From Gammaproteobacteria bacterium (GTDB lineage Bacteria > Pseudomonadota > Gammaproteobacteria > Pseudomonadales > Cellvibrionaceae): a DNA stretch of 64,000 nucleotides. The stretch's first letter is position 1; each line of letters starts with the position of its first letter. Made by a program: the position numbers and the translations under genes. Below are positions 57,096-64,000 of the stretch, piece by piece. The notes below the pieces were generated by a model. That model was not told where the DNA came from. It worked only from the letters and a program-made list of their open reading frames with translations, and searched no databases. The stretch spans positions 62,001-126,000 of the forward strand of contig SEBV01000011.1 of NCBI GenBank assembly GCA_004172865.1, in the 5' to 3' direction.

Positions 57096-57116
57096 TATTC
57101 CCGAATTTCGGGAATA
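57096..57116. promoter_or_regulatory. XRE operator palindrome
   Basis: TATTCCCGA-ATT-TCGGGAATA, two perfect 9-bp arms, 28 bases before the XRE start codon. TAGCAT and TATACAAT downstream may be the -10. Related sites are at 40117 and 58291. Confidence 0.75.
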
Positions 57117-57144
57117 AGGTAGCATGAATATACAATGAAAAACA

Positions 57145-57375
57145 ATGATCAAAACTGTTCACGACAAAAAATACCAAGCTTTATTGGTTTATCTCAGAAC
57201 TGCTCGAGAATCGCAGGGGTTAACGCTTGCCAAAACGGCGGAATTAATTGGAGAGACGTTTCAAATTGTTAGCAAAATTGAAACAGGCGAAAGGAAATTA
57301 TCTGTGCATGAATATGTGCAATATTGCGCTGCTCTAAAAATTGACCCCGAGGTGGGATTAAAGATTCTTAAATAA
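57145..57375 (+). CDS. XRE-family transcriptional regulator
   Basis: The product is 76 residues, a single helix-turn-helix domain: LRTARESQGLTLAKTAELIG, FQIVSKIETGERKLSV, YVQYCAALKIDP. It has no sensor domain. The palindrome just upstream points to autorepression. There is no ribosome-binding site before ATG 57145, so the message may be leaderless or weakly translated. Such short regulators commonly control restriction-modification or toxin genes, but none is adjacent. Confidence 0.88.
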   Translation: MIKTVHDKKYQALLVYLRTARESQGLTLAKTAELIGETFQIVSKIETGERKLSVHEYVQYCAALKIDPEVGLKILK

Positions 57376-57756
57376 AGAGGGATTTTCGCTGATGATCCAA
57401 AATTGCCGCTCTAATTTTTGAATGACATTGTCGTCGATTGTCCAGCTACTGCTCCCTACGTTTAAAAACATCCAGTGAAAGCTGTTAATGTCTTAGCGGC
57501 GCGATACATCGTACTGCGGGACTGAAGCTATTGCAAGAATGCCGATTACTGGATTTTGCGAACTTTGCGTACACGCAATTAACCAAAAAAATTTACATAT
57601 CATGCGCTCTTTTACATTGCGCAAATCTTGCACTCCCATTTACATATGGGGAAACAAGATATGAACAGCGACCAATTTACGCTTTGATATACACAAGATA
57701 ACGATATATTTCAGCAAAATTTTCATAACGACAATTTAAAATACGTGATTTATATT
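57376..57756. other. Intergenic region, nothing recognised
   Basis: AT-rich DNA between convergent genes; no terminator hairpin stood out. Confidence 0.4.
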
Positions 57757-58182
57757 TCAGAACCTAAACATAGAGTCATCGGAGATGATACGTTCCATCA
57801 ACATAGGTATTTGATTTTCTATGTTCGCGGAATCGATATTTAATTCATCAAGCACTAAAATTATACTTTTAAATAAGCTACGTAATGCATCTGTATGGTC
57901 AATCACACTTTTCGTTTGTGATCCATCATGCGGTAGAAAAATAGAATATTCAATGTCATTCGTTTTCTTGAAAACTGTTGGTCCTATTACTTCAACTTCA
58001 TCCAAATTTTGCTTTGCACTTAAATTAAAAACAATGTTTGTATCCTCCTTATATTTCTTCATAAATAATTCTGAAGGTTTCGCGAGTCTAGTAAGCTCTT
58101 CACTCATCAGCTTTTGAAAGAAATGAGAGAAATAGAATTTTATACCTGGCTTTACATAAATCTGAGAAATGTATATTTTCAT
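57757..58182 (-). CDS. Hypothetical protein, 141 aa
   Basis: The protein is soluble and charged with an HDGSQTKSVIDHTDALRSLFKSI segment and an acidic C-terminus. No family recognised. A degenerate XRE operator half-site lies about 110 bases upstream, so it may be a target of the XRE regulator on the other side. Confidence 0.55.
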   Translation of the reverse strand: MKIYISQIYVKPGIKFYFSHFFQKLMSEELTRLAKPSELFMKKYKEDTNIVFNLSAKQNLDEVEVIGPTVFKKTNDIEYSIFLPHDGSQTKSVIDHTDALRSLFKSIILVLDELNIDSANIENQIPMLMERIISDDSMFRF

Positions 58183-58518
58183 AGATAACTCTTTTATTAC
58201 TATCGCAGGCCACTCTCGTGAGTATCTGCATGGTCCTATTTCATAATAGTTTTGTGCAATGCCTTAATAGAGATGGCATATATTTTTATATATTCGGGAA
58301 TACATTATCTGAATTGTAATTAAAGGGCGTAATGAACGGCCAGGAGCAGACTTTCGCAGCGGAAAACTGACGCGTTTAATCACTGTAGAACTGTCTCGCC
58401 ATTTCCTGCCCGTTCACGCATGTGCGGGCGTCACCTTGTCTGATTCGCTTTTGACTGCGCAAAGTCTCTGCGGCCACCAGTGCAATGTCTCGTCGCTTGG
58501 CATCGACCGATCTTTAAC
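58183..58518. other. Divergent region with a degenerate XRE half-site
   Basis: TATTCGGGAATACATTAT (58291-58308) matches the right arm and following bases of the operators at 40117 and 57096; the left arm is degenerate. GGGCGTAATGAACGGCCAGG and CCTGCCCGTTCACGC further on form an imperfect inverted repeat. Confidence 0.45.
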
Positions 58519-58535
58519 GTATCCTTTAAAGATAC
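58519..58535. promoter_or_regulatory. Candidate Rrf2 operator
   Basis: GTATC-CTTTAAA-GATAC, an inverted repeat about 20 bases before the oxidoreductase start. It is a likely site for the Rrf2 regulator encoded in the same operon. Confidence 0.55.
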
Positions 58536-58556
58536 ATTATAAATTTGGAGCAAGAT

Positions 58557-59477
58557 ATGCGCGATATTATCGATACGGCCATTGTCGGCGGAGGCATTGC
58601 TGGTCTCAGCGCGGCGGTTTTTCTTGGTAGAGCAAATCGCTCGGTAATTCTCTGGGATGGTGGTACGCAGCGCATCTTGGCTGTCGATGAGGTGCGTGAA
58701 TATGTAGGCTTTGATGCAATGTCGCCAGCGAATGTTCTGGAACAAGCGCGTCAGGAAGCATGTCGGTATGGCGTAGAAGTTCGGTCAGAATGGGTTCAAA
58801 ACGTCACGCCTCGCGATGATGGACTATTTGAAGTCAGTACCCGTGATAACGTGATAGTTGCGCGTACTGTTGTGTTAGCAACAGGACTTACGGATGACTT
58901 ACCGCCCCTTACGGGCCTACCGCGAGTCTGGGGCCGTGATGTTCGGGTCTGTCCGTGCTTCGATGGCTACGAAGTTAAACATGGAAAGCAGATTGTGTTT
59001 GGCGTAGGTAACAGGCTGGCTCATATGGCATCTTGGGTCAGCATGTGGTCCGATAAAGTGACGATCGTATCGAACCATGAGTTCAACCTGGATGATTCAA
59101 GTAAACTACGCTTGCTTGGTATTCCCGTTATCCAAGAAGTTATTACCGGCCTCATCCATGAGGACGACAAGCTTGTTGCAGTTCTGACGAGTACAGGAAC
59201 ACGAATCGCTTGCGATGCTACGTGGATCACGATGGACAGCCGTGCAGCATCAACAATTCCCGCTACTCTTTGCGAGGTAGACGAATTCGGATTTGCTAAG
59301 ACGGACGCATCCGGCAATACATCCCGAGCAGGCGTTTTTGCAATTGGAAATGCTGATGAGCCGTGGGCCCATATGGCGCAGGCCGCAGCGTCAGGCACGA
59401 CCGTAGGTCCGGTCGTGACTATGTATCTGCTGCAACGTCGACTCGCTGAACTTGCATTGGCGGACATCGCAGCCTGA
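58557..59477 (+). CDS. Thioredoxin-reductase-like FAD oxidoreductase
   Basis: The product is 306 residues from ATG 58557 (GGAG 7 bases upstream). DTAIVGGGIAGLSAAVFLGR is the FAD-binding motif, LATGLTDDLPPL is the usual linker, and GVFAIGNADEP the second FAD motif. Where thioredoxin reductase has CATCDG, this protein has VCPCFDGYE, a CxC instead of CxxC, so the redox partner may differ. The size is that of low-molecular-weight TrxR. It is followed 30 bases later by an Rrf2 regulator gene and is probably controlled by it. Confidence 0.85.
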   Translation: MRDIIDTAIVGGGIAGLSAAVFLGRANRSVILWDGGTQRILAVDEVREYVGFDAMSPANVLEQARQEACRYGVEVRSEWVQNVTPRDDGLFEVSTRDNVIVARTVVLATGLTDDLPPLTGLPRVWGRDVRVCPCFDGYEVKHGKQIVFGVGNRLAHMASWVSMWSDKVTIVSNHEFNLDDSSKLRLLGIPVIQEVITGLIHEDDKLVAVLTSTGTRIACDATWITMDSRAASTIPATLCEVDEFGFAKTDASGNTSRAGVFAIGNADEPWAHMAQAAASGTTVGPVVTMYLLQRRLAELALADIAA

Positions 59478-59507
59478 AGAAAGTAGTAAAAAGGAAATAT
59501 CACTGAG

Positions 59508-59969
59508 ATGCGAACAGACAGTAGATTATCGCGGATGCTGCATGTATTGCTCCACATGGCGAGACACGACCAGCAATTTACCTCAGAGCAAATTGCAAAG
59601 ATGTTGGGAACTAATGCAGCTGTCGTGCGACGAACCATGGGCGGTCTCCGCGAGAAAGGCTACGTGGCAACGACAAAAGGACGAAGTGGCGGTTGGACCA
59701 TCGTCTGCGACCTTAAAAAGACCACTCTTTTTGACATCAATCAGGCAATTGGTGGGACCGGCCTTTTCTCACTTGGCTTCGACAACCCTAGCCCAAAATG
59801 CGCAGTCGAACGTGTCGTCAACAAGGCCATTAATTCGGCGGTGGAAGACGCGCAGAAACTCCTCGACGACAGGTTGAAGAAGGTGACGCTTGCTATGTTG
59901 ACTGCTGACTTCGACACGATTTGTCGTGTCGAAGGCTGGGTCGATCGGCACTCAAACAGCGACGGCTAA
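59508..59969 (+). CDS. Rrf2-family transcriptional regulator
   Basis: The product is 153 residues. MLHVLLHMARHDQQFTSEQIA and AAVVRRTMGGLREKGYVATTKGRSGGW form the Rrf2 winged helix. The cluster-binding cysteines of IscR/NsrR are absent except for one near PSPKCAVE, which resembles the single-cysteine redox type such as YwnA or CymR-like members. It is co-transcribed with the oxidoreductase. Confidence 0.88.
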   Translation: MRTDSRLSRMLHVLLHMARHDQQFTSEQIAKMLGTNAAVVRRTMGGLREKGYVATTKGRSGGWTIVCDLKKTTLFDINQAIGGTGLFSLGFDNPSPKCAVERVVNKAINSAVEDAQKLLDDRLKKVTLAMLTADFDTICRVEGWVDRHSNSDG

Positions 59970-60374
59970 GCACCTTAGTCTTGGCTTCAGATAGCAATTT
60001 CACTACTTGGCTAAGCTCACGCGGATAGTCAGACGGCGCCTGTTTAACGTCTACTTCGGGTCGACAGCGGCCTGTCGAGACGGTCAGTGACTTCTCAACG
60101 TGGCCACCTGCTATGCTGGCCTGAACGATCGGGTTCGGCCAAGAGCGGACATTCGTTATTGGTATAAGCCGTCTTATACGATTTGGCCTGCTTTTTTTGT
60201 CGTGCTCATGTATGACTTAAGATCAGTTCGACTTAGGCTCACCGTACATCCACCTGACACAAACTTCTTCAACTTAAATATTCAGATATTAGTTTGGGTC
60301 GATCTGTGCAGGATAAGTTCCGTTCGTAATGCGAGGCAAAATAAATTAATTATTAAGCTTTTTAAAAGGTATCA
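59970..60374. other. Intergenic region, no supported gene
   Basis: GCCTGTTTAACG and similar short motifs are present, but no terminator or gene is convincing. An open frame at 60100-60378 has no ribosome-binding site and unusual composition. Confidence 0.4.
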
Positions 60375-60580
60375 CTAACTTCTATTTTTGCTTTGAAGCC
60401 AGGATAGGATTATGGTTTGGATTTCCAATTTTGACTCGTAGAGGCTCTGAACTTGTTTAGCCGCGTAAGATTTGGGTGTTAGGGATTGCAGCTTTTCTTC
60501 TAGGTTTCGAATGTTTTGATTCAGTCGATGAATTGCATCTTTCAGCGGTATCGCTTTTTCCCCGTAAATAAATTTGGCAT
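60375..60580 (-). pseudogene. Small coiled-coil gene with an apparent 1-base frameshift after the start
   Basis: ATG 60580 has a good AAGGAG upstream but its frame stops after 12 codons. The adjacent frame, entered just after the ATG, is open for 67 codons: KFIYGEKAIPLKDAIHRLNQ, then a coiled-coil segment and LEIQTIILSWLQSKNRS. One extra base after ATGCC would join them, so a deletion or base-call error is likely. Confidence 0.55.
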
Positions 60581-60874
60581 TTTCTTCTCCTTAAAATTAA
60601 ACATCCTTCGCTAACCTTATTTCAATCGACGCAAATTGGAAATACGGAGATTTATATTTCCTGTGCGATATCTAGCACAGAACATTAGCATCTGATTTCA
60701 AAATGCGCATATATCGACATTGAGAACTAGTTAACACCTAAACCTAAAATAGTCGTTTTAACCATTAGAAAAACCTGTTAATTTTGGCGTCGAACAATAG
60801 GCAAGGATTGCGTTAATGCATCGCCGATCACTTCTCTGTTGTCGCAGCATTATCATCGGCCAATAGGAATTGTC
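60581..60874. other. Promoter region of the second RHS locus
   Basis: No gene recognised. AGGAA (60865-60869) is the ribosome-binding site of the following gene. Confidence 0.4.
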
Positions 60875-61354
60875 ATGAAGACTAGATTAGCTATATCTGC
60901 ATTTTTACTTGCCCTTACTCCGTCTCTTCACGCTCAAACCAAAACCACTGGTTACACCTACGATGAATTGGGCCGTTTAACTTTTGTCACCGACTCAGCC
61001 AATGGAAATCGTGATTACGATTATGACAAGGCAGGAAATCGCCTTTTGGTTTCAACAAATATCGCTACAGATGCAACTGCTGAACCTGCGCCAGCTTATT
61101 TACCAGCACCTACAAACCTATATTACTCACTCGCCGCTAGTTGCGCCTGGAAGGCGACCTGGAATGTGGTTCCCGGCGCAGCCAAATATTTGGTTAAAGA
61201 CACTTCTGGTACGCCGAGCGGTACGCAATATGTCACTACGAATGAAGCCTGGATTGCGTGCCCTGTTGGCAATTCTTCTGGTAACAAACCGAAGAGTGTA
61301 CAGGCATGTAGCGCCAGTGATGTTTGTGGAACCAAAGCAAATTTTGTTCAATAG
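60875..61354 (+). CDS. Exported YD-repeat/Fn3-like small protein, first gene of second RHS locus
   Basis: The product is 159 residues. A signal peptide ends SLHA-QT. Two YD repeats (YTYDELGRLTFV, YDYDKAGNRLLV) are followed by one Fn3-like domain that ends ACSASDVCG, the same terminal cysteine pair found in the Fn3 domains of the protein at 46695-48980. The order of parts is reversed compared with that protein. Confidence 0.78.
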   Translation: MKTRLAISAFLLALTPSLHAQTKTTGYTYDELGRLTFVTDSANGNRDYDYDKAGNRLLVSTNIATDATAEPAPAYLPAPTNLYYSLAASCAWKATWNVVPGAAKYLVKDTSGTPSGTQYVTTNEAWIACPVGNSSGNKPKSVQACSASDVCGTKANFVQ

Positions 61355-61365
61355 GGAATGGAAAA

Positions 61366-63324
61366 ATGAAAAAAATAATATTTTTAATGTTGGGATTTTC
61401 ATGTTCCGCTTTCGCGCTCGAACAAAACCCCATCGCACCGCCCGCCGCTGAAATTGTAGATAAGTTTGGAGTAAACATGCAGGTCGGTTTGCTTTCTCGA
61501 AAACTTAATACGGTTTCTATCGGCGGTGAACTTGGCCTAAGTCATAGTGTAGAGCTTTACACCGACTTATTCGCCGAGGGTAATTATTACGGATATGTTG
61601 ATGCCTTTGCTGGCAGCATCACTCCAAAAAATATTTCTCAAAATTCGGTGTCTGTCGCGACTAACGCAAATGGCGATCCTATAAATCTTCACGATTCGGG
61701 CACAAACCAAACCGACTATACAAAAAGAATAAGTGTAATTCGCGCCTATGGACCCGCCGGCACACAGGACTTTTTGATGTATCAAAATGGCGTTGTGAAC
61801 GCGAACGCCTCCGCCACTAGCGGATACACTTTCAAAGCATTGGGAGACAGTCGTCATAAACTGGTAGAAAGCCCCGATAAAAGTTACACGACGTGGACAA
61901 CTCCGGATGGTATAGAGTCAAAGTATCTTGGTAGTCGGCTGGCAGAAGTAACTTATCCCAATGGCTATAAAGTCCGGGTTGCTTATAGAGGTGTTACGAC
62001 AAACACTGGGTTCATGCTGAAATACCAGTTAAATACTCAAGGATTGAATTGGACCCCTGAGCAAATTGTAGCTATCAATCGCGCCAATCAATATTGCTCT
62101 CCTGACGCCGAAACCTGTACTACGACTGGATGGCCTACAGCCACGTTTACATGGCCAGTCGGAACACCGTCTAATTTCTGGACGCCTGGTCTTCCGTCTT
62201 CCAGCTATTTGGTCAAGCTCGCCACTCCTACCGGAGTGACCGAAATACAGTATCAACCTGAGAATATGTGCATAACAAATCTGGGTTATGAAGATACTTA
62301 CTGTAGCGGTAGCACGAGTGGGTTGGCAAAATGGTCATCGCGTATACGCAGTATAAAAACGCCTGAAAGTTCTGTCCCTAATTATCAATATGCCTACGAA
62401 AACATAGGTAGCATTACCACTGTAGTTAATGGCGGAAGTTCAGGTAGTTACTGGTTTAATACCACGAGAGTTGGCAAGATCATTACTGCAACGCTGAATG
62501 GAACAGAGCACCAATCTTATGGTGGGCCAAGTATCGGTTCGGGTACTTCGACGCGAAATAGTAGTAAAAATGGCGTTAATGAAATATCGGTTGAGTCAGC
62601 CCAGTATGACTTCAATGTGATTAATTCTGTGTGGACTAATAAAGGTGGAACCTATTCTTACTATAAAGATTTACGGCATTTTGTAGAAACGTATACCCCA
62701 GTTGCGGGTCGTGGGCCGAAACAACATTTTTATTACGATGGGCCACGCGGCAATCTCAATAAAATCAATGCGGTCAGCGCTTCTGGTGCAGAAACTCTTT
62801 TAAAGGAAGCTACTGGATACGCAGCTAGCTGCATCTATCCCAAAACGTGTAATAAACCCACTTCAGTTAAAGATGCACGCGGCAACGTGACCGATTACGA
62901 GTATGACCCCCAAGGGCGTTTTGGTAGCCCGATTAGAATTACTGATCCCGCCAATAAAAGTGGCGTAAGACCTACCACCGTTTACAGCTACGCACCCATG
63001 TACGCTTACTACAAAAAAGATGGCGAAACCATTACTCAGGACCCCGATCCAGTTTGGATGCTGAGTAGTGAATTCAGCTGTCACAAATCTGCTGCAACTA
63101 GCACCGGGTGTACCGATGGAACTCTCGATATGGTTAAAACGGATTACTACTATGGACCTCAAAGTGCAGCGCAAGCTAACAACTTATTATTACGTGGTAA
63201 GAGCGTAACTGCCGATGGCAGTCCATCTATCCGGGTAACCTGTTACGAGTACGACAAGTACGGCAAATTGATCGGTGAAACGTCTCCGAGAGGTAATTCC
63301 ACTGATCTACAAAGCTGTCCATAA
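61366..63324 (+). CDS. YD-repeat protein, middle gene of second RHS locus
   Basis: The product is 652 residues with a signal peptide ending SAFA-LE. FGVNMQVGLLSRKLNTVSIG and ELGLSHSVELYT match the N-terminus of the protein at 44058-46568. It ends CYEYDKYGKLIGETSP...SCP, again like that protein. The poly-Ser tract and inserted Fn3 domain of the relative are missing, which explains the shorter length. ATG 61366 is 12 bases after the upstream stop. Confidence 0.78.
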   Translation: MKKIIFLMLGFSCSAFALEQNPIAPPAAEIVDKFGVNMQVGLLSRKLNTVSIGGELGLSHSVELYTDLFAEGNYYGYVDAFAGSITPKNISQNSVSVATNANGDPINLHDSGTNQTDYTKRISVIRAYGPAGTQDFLMYQNGVVNANASATSGYTFKALGDSRHKLVESPDKSYTTWTTPDGIESKYLGSRLAEVTYPNGYKVRVAYRGVTTNTGFMLKYQLNTQGLNWTPEQIVAINRANQYCSPDAETCTTTGWPTATFTWPVGTPSNFWTPGLPSSSYLVKLATPTGVTEIQYQPENMCITNLGYEDTYCSGSTSGLAKWSSRIRSIKTPESSVPNYQYAYENIGSITTVVNGGSSGSYWFNTTRVGKIITATLNGTEHQSYGGPSIGSGTSTRNSSKNGVNEISVESAQYDFNVINSVWTNKGGTYSYYKDLRHFVETYTPVAGRGPKQHFYYDGPRGNLNKINAVSASGAETLLKEATGYAASCIYPKTCNKPTSVKDARGNVTDYEYDPQGRFGSPIRITDPANKSGVRPTTVYSYAPMYAYYKKDGETITQDPDPVWMLSSEFSCHKSAATSTGCTDGTLDMVKTDYYYGPQSAAQANNLLLRGKSVTADGSPSIRVTCYEYDKYGKLIGETSPRGNSTDLQSCP

Positions 63325-63334
63325 GGAGATGACC

Positions 63335-64000
63335 ATGAAAATATCCAGAAATAATTGTTTGCTCTCACTGCCCAACTTCATTTTGTTGTTCGCCCTGTTT
63401 TTAAGTGGCGTGGCAGAAGCTGCTCAATCTCAAGCTCTCTACAAAACTGCCTATAGGTTCTCTACGACAACTGGGTTAAAAACAGGTGTTATTAAGCCAG
63501 ATGCAGATGGTGATTCTCTCAACTTCTTAGCGGAACGCTATGTTTATGGTGATTCCGCCCGGCCTACGCTAGTCACTGAAATCCAATCCGGAAGTTTGCT
63601 CAACTGGTTGCCCGATACCATCGAGCCAGCTAATTGGACCAATTTCACGGTGTACTCGACTCAGGGATTTGAATACGACATTTACGGTCAAAAAACGAAG
63701 GAATGGATGAAGGGTTCCGATAGCGATATTAAAAAGCTCACGCAATACAAATACAACGCTAAGGGATTGGTTCAGTGTAGAGCTCAGCGTATGAATAAAG
63801 CGGCTTATGGTTCGCTGCCATCCGATGCCTGTTTGAAAGGCGCTGCTGGAACTGACGGTTTAGATCGGATCACCCGTTACACCTACGACAACCTTGATCA
63901 AGTGCTCACAGAAGAGCAAGGCGTGGACACTCCACTCTTACAGACTTATGTGACTAATACCTATCAGGATTACTTACTTAAGACTCAGATCGACGCCAAC
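63335..64000 (+). CDS. Exported RHS protein, N-terminal part (continues beyond window)
   Basis: The 222 visible codons start with a signal peptide (FALFLSGVAEA-AQ) after AAGGAG (63323-63328). The following sequence (TAYRFSTTTGLKTGVIKPDADG, YDIYGQKTKEW, YTYDNLDQVLT) parallels the N-terminus of the RHS protein at 41401-44040. The C-terminal variable domain lies outside the window. Confidence 0.8.
   Translation, partial: MKISRNNCLLSLPNFILLFALFLSGVAEAAQSQALYKTAYRFSTTTGLKTGVIKPDADGDSLNFLAERYVYGDSARPTLVTEIQSGSLLNWLPDTIEPANWTNFTVYSTQGFEYDIYGQKTKEWMKGSDSDIKKLTQYKYNAKGLVQCRAQRMNKAAYGSLPSDACLKGAAGTDGLDRITRYTYDNLDQVLTEEQGVDTPLLQTYVTNTYQDYLLKTQIDAN

Noticed and set aside
60100-60378. Plus-strand frame of 92 residues
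   Set aside because: No ribosome-binding site, odd composition, and it reaches into the opposite small coiled-coil gene.

Overview
The window looks like a chromosomal segment of a Cellvibrio-like gammaproteobacterium (inference). The clues are a secreted GH16 glucanase that runs into a polyserine linker, a class Ia ribonucleotide reductase with two ATP-cones of the Pseudomonas type, and a PlpD-type patatin autotransporter. No rRNA or tRNA genes and no CRISPR array were seen.

Layout. (1) 1-13.2 kb is core-like: a GH16 enzyme (leaving the window on the left), a FAD oxidoreductase, a TrmH-type RNA methyltransferase, a patatin/Omp85 protein, a NIPSNAP protein and nrdA-nrdB with a long regulatory region holding a perfect DnaA box and NrdR-like boxes. 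(2) 13.35-36.45 kb is an accessory, defence-type island. Both edges carry a copy of the same 152-bp element with TTGTTGATTTG terminal repeats, in inverted orientation. Inside lie a HEPN protein, an MbcA/ParS-like antitoxin, an HNH-like protein, a compact six-gene minus-strand operon (metallo-beta-lactamase fold, E2-E1-JAB fusion, small membrane protein, LRAT-like protein, second metallo-beta-lactamase fold, four-helix membrane protein), a class III cyclase-like protein, a PIN protein, an exported uracil-DNA-glycosylase-like lipoprotein with two further lipoproteins, a CoiA-like protein, a CsrA paralogue with an ATA start, a PD-(D/E)xK protein with a zinc ribbon, and an Abi-alpha protein. The right edge cuts a NYN-domain gene after about 40 codons. 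(3) 36.5-41 kb holds hypothetical and decaying genes, including a metallophosphoesterase with an in-frame amber codon, and a HAD hydrolase. (4) 41-49 kb is a three-gene YD/RHS locus (minus strand) ending in a metzincin-like C-terminal domain plus a lipoprotein; a paralogous three-gene locus starts at 60.9 kb (plus strand) and leaves the window on the right. (5) Between them are a 1454-residue beta-propeller surface protein with an internal GlyGly-CTERM-like tail fused to an outer-membrane barrel, a PilZ protein, small regulator genes sharing a palindromic operator, and a FAD oxidoreductase/Rrf2 pair.

How the genes may work together (inference): the six-gene operon resembles a bacterial ubiquitin-like conjugation/deconjugation cassette joined to membrane-acting partners. 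The UDG-like lipoprotein places a DNA-base excision fold in the periplasm, where it could meet incoming DNA without touching the chromosome. The RHS loci look like surface or secreted polymorphic-toxin units made of three Sec-exported proteins.
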